This document shows, piece after piece, positions 1 to 9,007 of a DNA stretch of 64,000 nucleotides (the stretch's first letter is position 1; the number at the start of each line of letters is the position of its first letter). The translations under genes and the position numbers were made by a program. The stretch is from positions 1-64,000 of the forward strand of contig NZ_PJCH01000006.1 of assembly GCF_002943565.1 (NCBI RefSeq), in the 5' to 3' direction. This DNA comes from Hyphococcus luteus (GTDB lineage Bacteria > Pseudomonadota > Alphaproteobacteria > Caulobacterales > Parvularculaceae). Below the pieces are notes generated by a model. That model made no database searches, had not been told where the DNA came from, and worked only from the letters and a program-made list of their open reading frames with translations.

Positions 1-50
1 CAAAGCATGAGTAATCGGGCTTGGCGCCCAGCGGTCAGGCTCCTGTGGCA

Positions 51-67
51 AGGTCAGTTTTTGACCT
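51..67 (+). promoter_or_regulatory. Small perfect hairpin just upstream of the IS110 transposase
   Basis: Six-base arms AGGTCA and TGACCT are separated by a 5-base loop and end about 18 bases before the transposase start. Such a hairpin in an IS110 leader could attenuate transposase translation or belong to a structured noncoding end. Only the inverted repeat is seen; its role is inferred. Confidence 0.35.
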
Positions 68-85
68 GCAAGATGGGAGATGAAG

Positions 86-1120
86 ATGAAATACTACGTT
101 GGATTGGATGTTGCGCTGCGTTCACTGGCGCTTTGCGTCATTGACGCCGACGGCAAGATTGCTCTCGAACGAGCGTTGCCATGCGAAATTAAAGACGTCG
201 CTGATTGCATTCGTGATTTTGGCAAGCCCGTCGAAATGATTGGTTTTGAAGCCGGCACAATGAGCCAGCATCTATTCCACGGGCTGGTCGCTGAGGGTTT
301 TGAAGTTGTTTGCATGGAGGCGCGCCAGGTGAGCGCCGCTCTGTCCGCCATGCGTAACAAGACTGACAAAAATGATGCGCGCGGCATTGCGCAAGTCGTC
401 CGGTCCGGCTGGTACAATCCGGTTCACATGAAAAGCCGTTCCAGCCATTGTGAACGAGCGCTTCTCACCAGCAGAAAAACAATCCTTCGCAAATGCCTGG
501 ATCTGGAAAACGAAATCCGTGGTCTGTTCAAGGCCTTCGGCATTCGATTGCCGAAGGCGATAAAGCGGTACAACTTCGCCAAGCAGGTGCGGCCCATCAT
601 CGAAGCTGACGAAGGCTTGTCACATGCGTTGTTGCCGGTGCTTGATGCTCATGAAACATTGCTGGTCATCTTTGTGGAACTGGATCGACGAGTAAAGACG
701 TACGCACGAAAAGACCCCGTTTGCACCCGTCTCATGACGGCGCCGGGCGTTGGCGAAATTACGGCGCTGAGCTTTAAGGCGGCTATCGATGACCCGACGC
801 GGTTTAAATCCTCCCGCAATGTTGGCGCACACTTCGGGCTTACGCCAAGACGCTTTCAATCCGGCGAGATGGACAATCATGGCCGAATATCCCGCGCGGG
901 AGATGAAGGCGTTCGAGCTAATCTTTATTCGGCGGCAAACTCACTGCTGACACGGTCACGCAATCCATCGAGGCTCAAGTCATGGGCTATGAAATTGATG
1001 CGTAGCAAAGGTCGACGTAGAGCAACCGTCGCGCTTGCCCGCAAACTCGCGGTCATCCTGCATCGCATGTGGGTTGCCGGGACAGACTTCCGATGGAACG
1101 CTACGGAGGTAACTGCATGA
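86..1120 (+). CDS. IS110-family transposase (DEDD type)
   Basis: Transposase of the IS110 family, which recombines DNA through a RuvC-like DEDD domain and a C-terminal domain carrying a nucleophilic serine. The N-terminal part opens with YYVGLDVA, and the KTDKNDARGIA stretch supplies two further acidic residues. The C-terminal half carries the helix-hairpin-helix-like TAPGVGEITAL and the HGRISRAGDEGVRANL segment of the Transposase_20 domain. Length (about 345 aa) is normal and no frame damage is seen, so the protein may be active. An ATG at 80 directly abuts the GGGAG ribosome-binding sequence, so the second ATG at 86, six bases further on, is the better start. IS110 enzymes usually leave no long terminal inverted repeats, which fits their absence here. 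Confidence 0.9.
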   Translation: MKYYVGLDVALRSLALCVIDADGKIALERALPCEIKDVADCIRDFGKPVEMIGFEAGTMSQHLFHGLVAEGFEVVCMEARQVSAALSAMRNKTDKNDARGIAQVVRSGWYNPVHMKSRSSHCERALLTSRKTILRKCLDLENEIRGLFKAFGIRLPKAIKRYNFAKQVRPIIEADEGLSHALLPVLDAHETLLVIFVELDRRVKTYARKDPVCTRLMTAPGVGEITALSFKAAIDDPTRFKSSRNVGAHFGLTPRRFQSGEMDNHGRISRAGDEGVRANLYSAANSLLTRSRNPSRLKSWAMKLMRSKGRRRATVALARKLAVILHRMWVAGTDFRWNATEVTA

Positions 1121-1470
1121 TCTAAAACCTCACCCCGTTCCATCGGGATCGTCCTCACTTGGACGAGGTTGGTGGATGAAGCCGATTATGTCTGCTGCGC
1201 CTTATAATAAGCGCGACTCAAAGCGAGGCTCTCCACAAACCAATCCGGCACATGCATGCAGCCGCTTTTCATCTTACGAAGCGAACAGACTGCGGAGAGA
1301 AGCGTGACCCAAGTGAATACGAAACCGCGGAAAACTAAATTTGGAGCTTGACTGGACCCGCCGATTAGAGAAGCGGACATTAGTGGTGCAGGCTGAAAAT
1401 TTGATAAGGCCACGAGAAATGGCGAAACTTATTCTTGCGAACCAGGTGTTCTTGCATGGTTATTGTTATA
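1121..1470. other. Noncoding stretch downstream of IS110 transposase; possible right end and structured RNA
   Basis: About 350 bases lie between the transposase stop and the stop of the convergent NTPase gene. A hairpin (arms TCGTCC at 1149-1154 and GGACGA at 1161-1166) follows the stop codon. No convincing reading frame is seen. IS1111-group members of the IS110 family carry their guide (bridge) RNA in the 3-prime noncoding end, so part of this stretch may be such an RNA. That is inference. The exact element end cannot be fixed from one copy. Confidence 0.35.
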
Positions 1471-4400
1471 TTATCGCGCACCAGATACATTGACTACAAT
1501 CGCTCTTAAACGTGATAATTGTGCATTTGAATTTTGTTCATTCAGCTGGTCTTCAAGCTCGCTAGCCGATTTCGCTTTCGTCCCGGTACTCGGATGGGTC
1601 GTGGATTTCTTTCCTAAATCCGCGCCGTGCCAGAATACGAGCAACACGCCAAACCCCTTGGTTTCCGGGTCGCGCGTATATAGATGATCAAGCTGGGTGG
1701 ACATTGCCGTCCACAGATCGGCCGAATGAGAAAGCTTAACTTCGATCACCATTTTAAGGCCCGGGCGCGACACGGCGATATCAACACGCTTATTTGCGGA
1801 CATGTGGCCCTCAGGCTCAACCGAAAGCCCGAACGGCGCGAGGCGCCGCCTAAGAAGATTTACAAAAACATCGCGGCAACTGTCCTCACTTTTCGGTACG
1901 TCAATTTGGCCGCGGGATTTTTCATTCCAGAACTGCTTATAGATATCAACGTTATTGCCGTCGATCTCTTTCGCGACATCACGTAAATGGTCCACCACAA
2001 GCGCGTGCAAATCCGCAGCATTCGCGGGCGCTTGATTGGACAACGTCGCGAGGGTTCGCTCCCAATCCGGACGGTCATATTCCGCCTCCCGGCGCGCGAC
2101 CAGATGCCGGGCCAAGGCGTTTTTCAAATAGTCGCGATATTCCGCCAGTGCCTCGTCGGCAATCAGGGATTTAAGCGCTTGCGTCGCGTCGGCCTCCGTT
2201 TCTGCCGAAAGCCGATCGATCAGGCCACGCACGCATTCATACGCGTCCCACGGGTTTGTGTCACCGGACCAACCGCCGGAAGGGTGATCGACGGGCGGCC
2301 ATTGAGCACCAACTGTCGCAATGAGGAATCGCAATTCATCGACCGACAATGGCCATCGGCCATAGGGAGTGCGATCTTGTAGGCCGAGAAAATTACGCAA
2401 TACCCAAAAGACATTGCGATCTTTAGCGATAGCGCTCTTGATGGACGCGCGCATTTCCTCCGGCTGCAAGAGATAGGCTGTTGCGCGCCAAAGCCAGCGT
2501 TTTTCCGGGTCCGGCGTATCACCATCTGTCGCCGCGAGAGCGCGGCTTGCAAGTGCGTCATGCAGTGCGTGTTCGCAAAGCGCCGCTCGCAACAATAGCC
2601 GCAGCGTCGCCGCATTCATTTCCGGATACTTATCGATGATCGGCAACAACGCCTCGCGGCGCCATTGCTGGAATGAAGGCTCGTCCAAATATTCATAAAG
2701 CGCGGTAATGGGGTCTTTGCCGCGTTCCAGATCATATTCAACCAATCGGCGGTAAGTCCCCGCGCTCACCTCAGGAAAAGCCTGACGGACGGATTTTCGA
2801 AACGACACGTCAACTGCGCTGTTTCGTTTCAGTCGTTCGCTCGTTAAATTAAGCACATCGAAAGCCAGAACGGCGGCGGCGATATCCGACGAAACCCCGG
2901 CGAGCGAAACGCCATTACGCAATTGCACGTCGACACGGGCGACGAACACTTGCCATAACAGCAGATACTTTCCTTCTCTATGTTTGCTCAAAATCTCATC
3001 GACAGTGGGCGGGACGCCGGACGCGCAAAATGCTGCAAACCCCTCCAAAACGGCGGCGGCGTTCTCATCCCCAAGAAACGATGCGAGCCGCGCGGTCGGT
3101 TCGGCGTCATGATCGAGATCACTGAACTGATCGAGATAGACGCGGGCGGCGAACGCGAGGTCACCCGTCGCTTGGCCTGTGCGTATGGCCTCGCGTTTGG
3201 CGACAAAATCAGCACGCAGTTTTTCGCGATTTTCATGTTGTTCCCGGCGGCGCGCCGCCATTTTGTCACGGCGCTCGAATTGCCAATCGTCAAGATCGCA
3301 CACGAGATAGGCATCCATGAAATTTTTTAGCGTGGGATCGTTATCGCCGATTTCATAGAGCGTTTCGAAGTTTTGCTGGCCGGCGCAAGAGTCCGGCAGG
3401 CAGTATTGAAGGCCGGTTTGTAGGACAAACTCTCTTCGGCGCGGGTCGCTTTCCATTTTCAAACGCTTTATGCACCAACCGGCAATCGTCTCAGCGGATG
3501 CAATCGGCGCAATGATTTCACTGAACAGTCGAAAGCGCCGCCCTTTCTCTTCGGCGAATTCCGGTTGATCGACCAACAAGTCGAACGCTGGTTCCACCAG
3601 TCTCGGCGCGCCTTTCAACAATTCGATGAACGAGCCTTCACTGCGCCCGACGCTAAACCGTTCAAGTCGCGCGCGGAGCTGCATCCACCGGACAACGCGT
3701 GTCGCAGAAATCACCGACGGCGTTTCTCTGGCGACGCGGTCAATCATTTTACCGATAAATGATGCAGCGTCCCAAACGGCGGCGTTGATATCGGCGCCAA
3801 ACCTTTCAGGAACGACATCGACAATATCATCGAGAATTTCCGGAATATCGCCCACTGGCAGACGGTCACATAGACTCCATAAAACGCCCACCGCGCCGTC
3901 ATGCCGGCTTTCCAAATATTCGCGGACTAGGGTGACGACATCGGCCGGGCCGAAGCCTTTCGTGTAACAATGATCGAGTGCTTCTGTTCTCAGATACAGA
4001 ACGCTTTCTTCGTCGCCGGCGAGACGGGACGCTTCGCTGACCACAAAGTTTTCACCCTTTTCTCCAAAAGCGCACAACACGCGCAGCGCAATGGCGCGAT
4101 CGCTCTTATGAAGGGCTTCGTTTTTCAGAACTGTGCCAAGTGTTTCGAACGCGGCGTCGCAAGGCTTCGCGGCGTCAAACGCCTCGAGCGCCAGTCTGCG
4201 CAAGTCCCGCGGTGCATCCGGGTCATTCAAAATCGCGCATAGCTGCGCAATGCTGTCTTCTTGGACGAGGCTGGCGAGCTTTGCGCTGCTGCGGTCAAAT
4301 GATAGAAACCATGGATTGTCGTTGGCGATCGCCGCAATCGCATTGAGGAGGGTCAGCTGCGCCTTTGGCGGCAGCGACGCCGCATCGCCATATTCGAGGA

Positions 4401-5532
4401 CGCCAAGCGGATCGGCGTATATGAAAGTTTCCGCATGTTCCGGAAGCGCCAGTGGCATCCAGGCGTGCAAACCGCGAAGTTCCGACGACGGATGTCCGTC
4501 GGTTCCAAGAAGCGCACGGACGCGCCCGATTGGGAGACCGCTGCGAATCTGGTCTGCCAACCAAAACGCCGCCAAAAACTCGGCGCTCGTGCGGTGATCG
4601 TAGTCGACGCATTCAGGGGTCGCGGCCGCTTTAAACAGCGGACGCTTAAGCGCCGCTTCAACTCTCTCGAGATCGAGATAGTCGAGAGCCCTATAGCTTG
4701 GAAAGCCCGTCGTCTGACTTTTGGCAGATAATGACACTCCTTCGATGTCGGCGATGAGGCGCGCGGCGCAGATTGCGCCGGCCGTCAATTTCAACTCATT
4801 GGCCGTAAAACGGCCGCCCTCTTTGCGCGCGTGGGCGGCGTTCTCTTCCTGTAATTCAAGCCGCGTGGCGCTATCAAAGAGCTCGTAGATCGTGGCCGGC
4901 CATTCACCTGCAGAAACAACTCGCCACAACATCAAGAGCTTGCGCGGATTTTCAAGGAAACTCTCAAGATCGCGGGATTTGGCTTCCGCGATAAGGTCTT
5001 GCGCCTCAGCTTCGGACGCGCCATCAGTGCAAAGAATTTCAACTTGTTCCGCTTGGGTAACTTTCTCCAGGGCAACAACGGCAAAACCGCCAGCGCGATC
5101 AAAAAAATCTTTGAAGGCGGCTAGGTCCGTTTCCCCCAACCAATCGCGACTACGGCAGGAAATACGGACGACCCGTGGGCCGCGCTCAAACAGCCTTTGA
5201 ACAATGCGATCGACAATGGCGTCGTCGGCGGGGCCGGCGCGTTGTTCGTCAAGACCGTCGATAAAAAGGACGTCCGATAGCTCACTGAGCGGCAAGTTCA
5301 GGAAGGATCGGCACGTGACATATTGCCCGCCGGTTTGCCGGGCAAGTTCCTTGAAGGACCAGGTTTTCCCGGCGCCGGGATCGCCAAGCAGCACAAGATT
5401 GGGCTGGTTTTCATAGGCGGACAGGCGATTGCGCGCCTCCTCGCCAGCTCTTCCGTCGGGCGATTGAGGCTCTACAAGGCGGACGCGTCGGTCAATCATT
5501 GCAAGATCGAGGGTTATGTGATTCCCGATCAC
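1471..5532 (-). CDS. NACHT/STAND-like NTPase with C-terminal PD-(D/E)XK nuclease domain, putative antiphage protein
   Basis: A 1353-aa protein. Residues 50-57 read GDPGAGKT (Walker A) and 88-96 read VLFIDGLDE, the acidic Walker B style of NACHT and other STAND signalling ATPases. A long alpha-helical, HEAT-like middle follows and would serve as sensor or oligomerisation scaffold. Near the C-terminus, D1251 (RVDIAV) and E1264-V-K1266 (VIEVKLS) form a D...ExK pattern typical of Mrr/PD-(D/E)XK nucleases. Inferred role: sense infection, oligomerise and cleave DNA, as Avs and bacterial NACHT proteins do, but with the nuclease at the C-terminus instead of the N-terminus. The start is a GTG at 5532; an ATG at 5499 is an alternative. 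It lies downstream of two membrane-protein genes on the same strand, in an island with a Gabija-like pair. Confidence 0.75.
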   Translation of the reverse strand: MIGNHITLDLAMIDRRVRLVEPQSPDGRAGEEARNRLSAYENQPNLVLLGDPGAGKTWSFKELARQTGGQYVTCRSFLNLPLSELSDVLFIDGLDEQRAGPADDAIVDRIVQRLFERGPRVVRISCRSRDWLGETDLAAFKDFFDRAGGFAVVALEKVTQAEQVEILCTDGASEAEAQDLIAEAKSRDLESFLENPRKLLMLWRVVSAGEWPATIYELFDSATRLELQEENAAHARKEGGRFTANELKLTAGAICAARLIADIEGVSLSAKSQTTGFPSYRALDYLDLERVEAALKRPLFKAAATPECVDYDHRTSAEFLAAFWLADQIRSGLPIGRVRALLGTDGHPSSELRGLHAWMPLALPEHAETFIYADPLGVLEYGDAASLPPKAQLTLLNAIAAIANDNPWFLSFDRSSAKLASLVQEDSIAQLCAILNDPDAPRDLRRLALEAFDAAKPCDAAFETLGTVLKNEALHKSDRAIALRVLCAFGEKGENFVVSEASRLAGDEESVLYLRTEALDHCYTKGFGPADVVTLVREYLESRHDGAVGVLWSLCDRLPVGDIPEILDDIVDVVPERFGADINAAVWDAASFIGKMIDRVARETPSVISATRVVRWMQLRARLERFSVGRSEGSFIELLKGAPRLVEPAFDLLVDQPEFAEEKGRRFRLFSEIIAPIASAETIAGWCIKRLKMESDPRRREFVLQTGLQYCLPDSCAGQQNFETLYEIGDNDPTLKNFMDAYLVCDLDDWQFERRDKMAARRREQHENREKLRADFVAKREAIRTGQATGDLAFAARVYLDQFSDLDHDAEPTARLASFLGDENAAAVLEGFAAFCASGVPPTVDEILSKHREGKYLLLWQVFVARVDVQLRNGVSLAGVSSDIAAAVLAFDVLNLTSERLKRNSAVDVSFRKSVRQAFPEVSAGTYRRLVEYDLERGKDPITALYEYLDEPSFQQWRREALLPIIDKYPEMNAATLRLLLRAALCEHALHDALASRALAATDGDTPDPEKRWLWRATAYLLQPEEMRASIKSAIAKDRNVFWVLRNFLGLQDRTPYGRWPLSVDELRFLIATVGAQWPPVDHPSGGWSGDTNPWDAYECVRGLIDRLSAETEADATQALKSLIADEALAEYRDYLKNALARHLVARREAEYDRPDWERTLATLSNQAPANAADLHALVVDHLRDVAKEIDGNNVDIYKQFWNEKSRGQIDVPKSEDSCRDVFVNLLRRRLAPFGLSVEPEGHMSANKRVDIAVSRPGLKMVIEVKLSHSADLWTAMSTQLDHLYTRDPETKGFGVLLVFWHGADLGKKSTTHPSTGTKAKSASELEDQLNEQNSNAQLSRLRAIVVNVSGAR

Positions 5533-5649
5533 GTTACATAGGCGTCCACGACCCGTTTCGCCACTGCGAGGCGGACGCCTCCGACCTATTGCGCGTTAAC
5601 CAAAAACAGCGCCAGTTGCCGCCAGCGCCTATATCGGGGATTTGCGAGA

Positions 5650-6189
5650 TTACTGTATGCCGACGCGCGCCAACAATCGTTTGATGAAAGTTCGGCCTAC
5701 ATGTTTCCGCCAAGCCGGTCCCAATTGTTGCCTCAAAAAGAATACGCTTTGTGGAAAATATGCGGGATTGGTTCCTTTAAGTTGTCGATAACGCGCAGGA
5801 GAAATCTTCCGTAATCTCTCCTCGGCGACTTGTTCAAAAACCTTCACCTTCTCATCCAACGCAAAATCCTCCAGCGCTTGCAGCGCCGCATCGACCGGTT
5901 TCACAGGCGCATTGTCATAGGCCGCGAGCTCATGGTCTGACCAATGTTTCAGAAGCTCCTGTGAGGCGGCGTTGATTTGCAGATGTTTTGAATTGTGGGC
6001 TTGGTTCGCCTGCCTGAATCTCAATAAGCCGGTAACGAGTGCCAGAACTAACGCGGCCACAAGTAACGGCGCCGTATGGCGCTCGGGGATTGCGTCCGTT
6101 ATTTTGGGCCCGATTAGGCCAAACAATGCAGTCGCCACCACGCCGATCCATATCGCAATTTGATTTCGCAAACGGCGGTGTCCTAACAA
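5650..6189 (-). CDS. Small membrane protein of unknown function
   Basis: A 179-aa protein with two hydrophobic segments near the N-terminus (about residues 11-25, IAIWIGVVATALFGL, and 41-56, PLLVAALVLALVTGLL). A charged cytoplasmic tail of about 120 residues follows, containing an Arg/Lys-rich end. I do not recognise the family. It sits 117 bases upstream of the NACHT-like nuclease gene on the same strand and may be cotranscribed with it. A membrane partner or effector for the island is possible but unproven. Confidence 0.6.
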   Translation of the reverse strand: MLGHRRLRNQIAIWIGVVATALFGLIGPKITDAIPERHTAPLLVAALVLALVTGLLRFRQANQAHNSKHLQINAASQELLKHWSDHELAAYDNAPVKPVDAALQALEDFALDEKVKVFEQVAEERLRKISPARYRQLKGTNPAYFPQSVFFLRQQLGPAWRKHVGRTFIKRLLARVGIQ

Positions 6190-6509
6190 TTACTCGGCGT
6201 CGAATCTGCGTGATTTCGCCACGCGAAACAAGAAATCGATACGACGTTGAGCAAAGAATCGACCGCGACGACGCTTTAGCGATACCCTGCCTATACAAAC
6301 CGAAACGCTTCAACCATGCGGCCGTGAAAATTTCTGCATCAACTGACGGCAAGCGTGCCATAATCGCGGGCCGGTCCGCCGGACGGGCGAGGTCGGTCCG
6401 GATGAGGCGCGCGCACAACTAGAGCGCCGACGAGTATAAGGTCCGGCTTTATATCCGGAGCGACATAAAACTCGCCAAAGCCCGCTTCAGAAGAATGGCC
6501 GTAGACCAA
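6190..6509. other. Intergenic stretch between two membrane-protein genes
   Basis: About 320 bases hold open frames on both strands, but none shows a recognisable protein or a good ribosome-binding site. I see nothing firm here apart from the space for a promoter driving the 179-aa gene. Confidence 0.4.
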
Positions 6510-7853
6510 TTATTCCGACGTGACAGCGAGTTCCGGCGTCTTGGCGCTGATTGTGAGTTTGACCTCAAAGCCCCCGACCGACTTGATATACTCGTATACA
6601 TCAATAGCGACGATATGGCCGGCCAGTTCTTCCGTATGATTGCGCCGCTTGACAATGCTCTCAATCAACGCATTCGACAACGGACAGCCCAGCGCTTTTT
6701 CTGTAAGCATGTTCGCAAACGCCAGATATTTCTTCATGGTTTCGTCAACATCCTGCTCATCGAAAACGCTGACATTGAATTTCAAAACATTCGCAACATA
6801 TTCCTCGCCATCGACATAGTAGGAAAAGTAGTTTCCGGTGTACCCCTCTCCTGGTTCGCCGATTGTCGCTGACGCGCACCATTCATTGGGCGTTTCATGG
6901 AAGCAGTGATAATCATCGGTCTTCACGCCGAGTTCAGCGAGAAAACCCTTGGCGACGTAAGGGTCCCAACCCTCTCCCGGCGCATAGTATCGGCGGGTGT
7001 TCTCATTTCGGCGCCGACGAAGAACCTCCCGCGTAATCCTCCGCACGTCGTCCTTTGACTTTGGTTTGCCGATCATCACGTCGCGTCGCCAACGGTGCAG
7101 CAGCTCAACATTAGCCCCGAATGTCAAAATCGCCGTTAATTGCGCAAATCGACGAACGCCATCATCCTTGATTGCGATGCGCAGCACCGAAAAATCGCTC
7201 TCATAGATTGAATATAACGATAACAGAAAGAGGTAAGGCAGAAACAGAATGGTTAAGACGCCAGGCAATGCGAAATCGACGAATGTCGCAATCGTCGCGA
7301 ACTCGTTAAAATTGCCGACCACCTGACGAACGGCGAATCCCAAATAGACGATGACAACAAAAGCGAGGGTTGTTGTCAGGACATTATAGGGCGTCCGCAA
7401 TTCTTCTTTTCCTTCCGCAACCGATTGCATGAGCATGAGAAAAAACAGCGCCGGCACCAGCATCATCTCAATCAACAATGGAAACGATGTATAACCAACA
7501 AGAAATTCAACGATCACGAGAACTTTGAGTTGATCTATGAAAAGCTGGCGAAACCTGACGAATTCGCCAGCTCTTGTCGGCATCCGAAACAATTCGACTA
7601 TGCCGACAAAAACCGCCCAGAAGAGCGTCGCTTTTAAGTGGCTCCAATTCCACACGCCGAGCGCCGATAATCCATAAACAAGCAACCCGATGTAGGCCGC
7701 AGTCGTCGCGAAAACCGGCGCCAACCGCTTCGAGAACACATGTTTGGCGGATGCAATGAAGAAACTTCGGAATGCTGCCTGGGACGATACCCACAGCGCA
7801 CCTGCCGAAGTCCAAAAAATCACCGCGATTTCGCGGTTGGTGAATAATTCCAT
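6510..7853 (-). CDS. Multi-pass membrane protein with soluble C-terminal half, unknown function
   Basis: A 447-aa protein. The first 220 residues contain about six or seven hydrophobic segments, for example VFATTAAYIGLLVYGLSALG, and LTILFLPYLFLLSLY near residue 210. The remaining 230 residues are charged and soluble, starting with a basic region (RRITREVLRRRRNENTRRY), followed by an acidic, aromatic-rich portion around YTGNYFSYYVDGEEY. No known domain is recognised. It is the first gene of a same-strand series leading to the NACHT-like nuclease and lies in a defence island, so a membrane-linked sensor or effector is a fair guess, not a finding. Confidence 0.65.
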   Translation of the reverse strand: MELFTNREIAVIFWTSAGALWVSSQAAFRSFFIASAKHVFSKRLAPVFATTAAYIGLLVYGLSALGVWNWSHLKATLFWAVFVGIVELFRMPTRAGEFVRFRQLFIDQLKVLVIVEFLVGYTSFPLLIEMMLVPALFFLMLMQSVAEGKEELRTPYNVLTTTLAFVVIVYLGFAVRQVVGNFNEFATIATFVDFALPGVLTILFLPYLFLLSLYSIYESDFSVLRIAIKDDGVRRFAQLTAILTFGANVELLHRWRRDVMIGKPKSKDDVRRITREVLRRRRNENTRRYYAPGEGWDPYVAKGFLAELGVKTDDYHCFHETPNEWCASATIGEPGEGYTGNYFSYYVDGEEYVANVLKFNVSVFDEQDVDETMKKYLAFANMLTEKALGCPLSNALIESIVKRRNHTEELAGHIVAIDVYEYIKSVGGFEVKLTISAKTPELAVTSE

Positions 7854-8044
7854 GAGCGCCCATTTGAAAATGCTTGGAGAGACAGATATGGGCGGAAAAC
7901 TAAATCCTCAAGTCGTCGAACCGGCTTCCTTTAAGACCTTGCACCACCTTTAGCTCCAAGTCTGATTTGTCAGCTTTAGAATATAATTATACCGCCTCGC
8001 CCGTCTCCCTGATGTCCGGTTTACGCACGGCTCCCCATTCAAGC

Positions 8045-8668
8045 TTAAAGCTCTATGCTCTCAGCAAGCGCCAATGCATCTTCGACTTCTACCCCAAGAT
8101 ACCTAACCGTACTGTCAATCTTTGTATGCCCCAATAGTAATTGGACGGCTCTCAGGTTTCCGGTCTTCCGGTAAATCAGTGTAGCTTTCGTCCGTCGCAT
8201 AGAGTGAGTAGCGTAAGATGACCGGGGCAAATCAATCGATCTGATCCATCGTTCTACCAATCGCGCATATTGCCGAGTTGTCAAATGCCTATTTCGATCT
8301 TTTCTGCTCGGAAAGAGCCAATCATGTGGTTGTAATTGTTTGAACCTGCACCACTCTTCAATTGCATTGCGCGTGCACTATGTGACTTCGAATTGAACCG
8401 GATTTCCTGTCTTGCTTTGGAGGGTCTTGGCCCGCCTGTGGATTTCACCGCCGGTTCGCATATCTGAAACCCGAATTCGCAAAAGATCGCATCCTCGCAA
8501 CTTGCTGTCGACAGCCAAGTTAAACAGCGCGAGGTCGCGCCTATTATTGGCAAGCTCAAGTCGGACCCGAATTGCCCACACCTCTGGCGGTTTGAGCGGC
8601 GCTTTTTGCCCAATAAGTTTTCCTTTGTTCCATGGAGTTTTGTCTGGTTCTGTGTTGGTAATGGACAT
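8045..8668 (-). pseudogene. Tyrosine recombinase/integrase interrupted by a single in-frame TAG
   Basis: One continuous frame of 208 codons reads as a small tyrosine recombinase. The box I arginine lies in DSKLRGCDLLRI, the H-x-x-R box in THSMRRTKATL, and the last box in LLGHTKIDSTVRYLG, with the catalytic tyrosine in VRYLG. The only fault is a TAG at 8378-8380, just after the NPVQFEVT segment; downstream codons (RNAIEEWCRFKQLQPHDWLF) continue in the same frame with no other damage. A C-to-T change of a CAG glutamine codon would explain it. The start ATG at 8668 has an AGGAG eight bases upstream. The neighbouring genes are defence genes, so it may be the remnant integrase of the island. Suppression of TAG cannot be excluded. 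Confidence 0.8.
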
Positions 8669-9007
8669 AAATGGCTCCTGTTTTCAGGGAGCCAAACCAA
8701 TAGCAAATCAACACACAATCAATTCCCGAGAATCCTCTCATCGGACGTGAGTGCGCCGAGCCCTGAATACAAGCGAGATGGCCGAAGTACGCTTTTGTGA
8801 GTAAAAAGCCAGAAGCAGATCCCGAAGCTACCGATCGGCAATTTTAACTGGCCACCTCAATTGGCGATTCCAACTGGTCCTATCAAGACGACCAATTTGT
8901 GATAACCAGCAATATTGGCTGGATTCAATATTCAGATTTTCGACTATTTATAGTATAGCTCTACAGTCACAGCGCCAACCTGCCCAAGCATTAAGGGTCG
9001 AAACAAA
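8669..9007. other. Intergenic region between integrase relic and Gabija-like genes
   Basis: About 340 bases, AT-richer than its surroundings, with short near-repeats (AACTGGCC and AACTGGTCC around 8850-8880) and an AT-rich patch near 8945-8955 (TTTATAGTATAG) that could be the promoter of the downstream nuclease gene. No gene is seen. Confidence 0.35.

Noticed and set aside
6039-6422. Open frame of 127 codons on the + strand between the membrane-protein genes
   Set aside because: No ribosome site, no recognisable domain, and it overlaps the 179-aa gene on the other strand.
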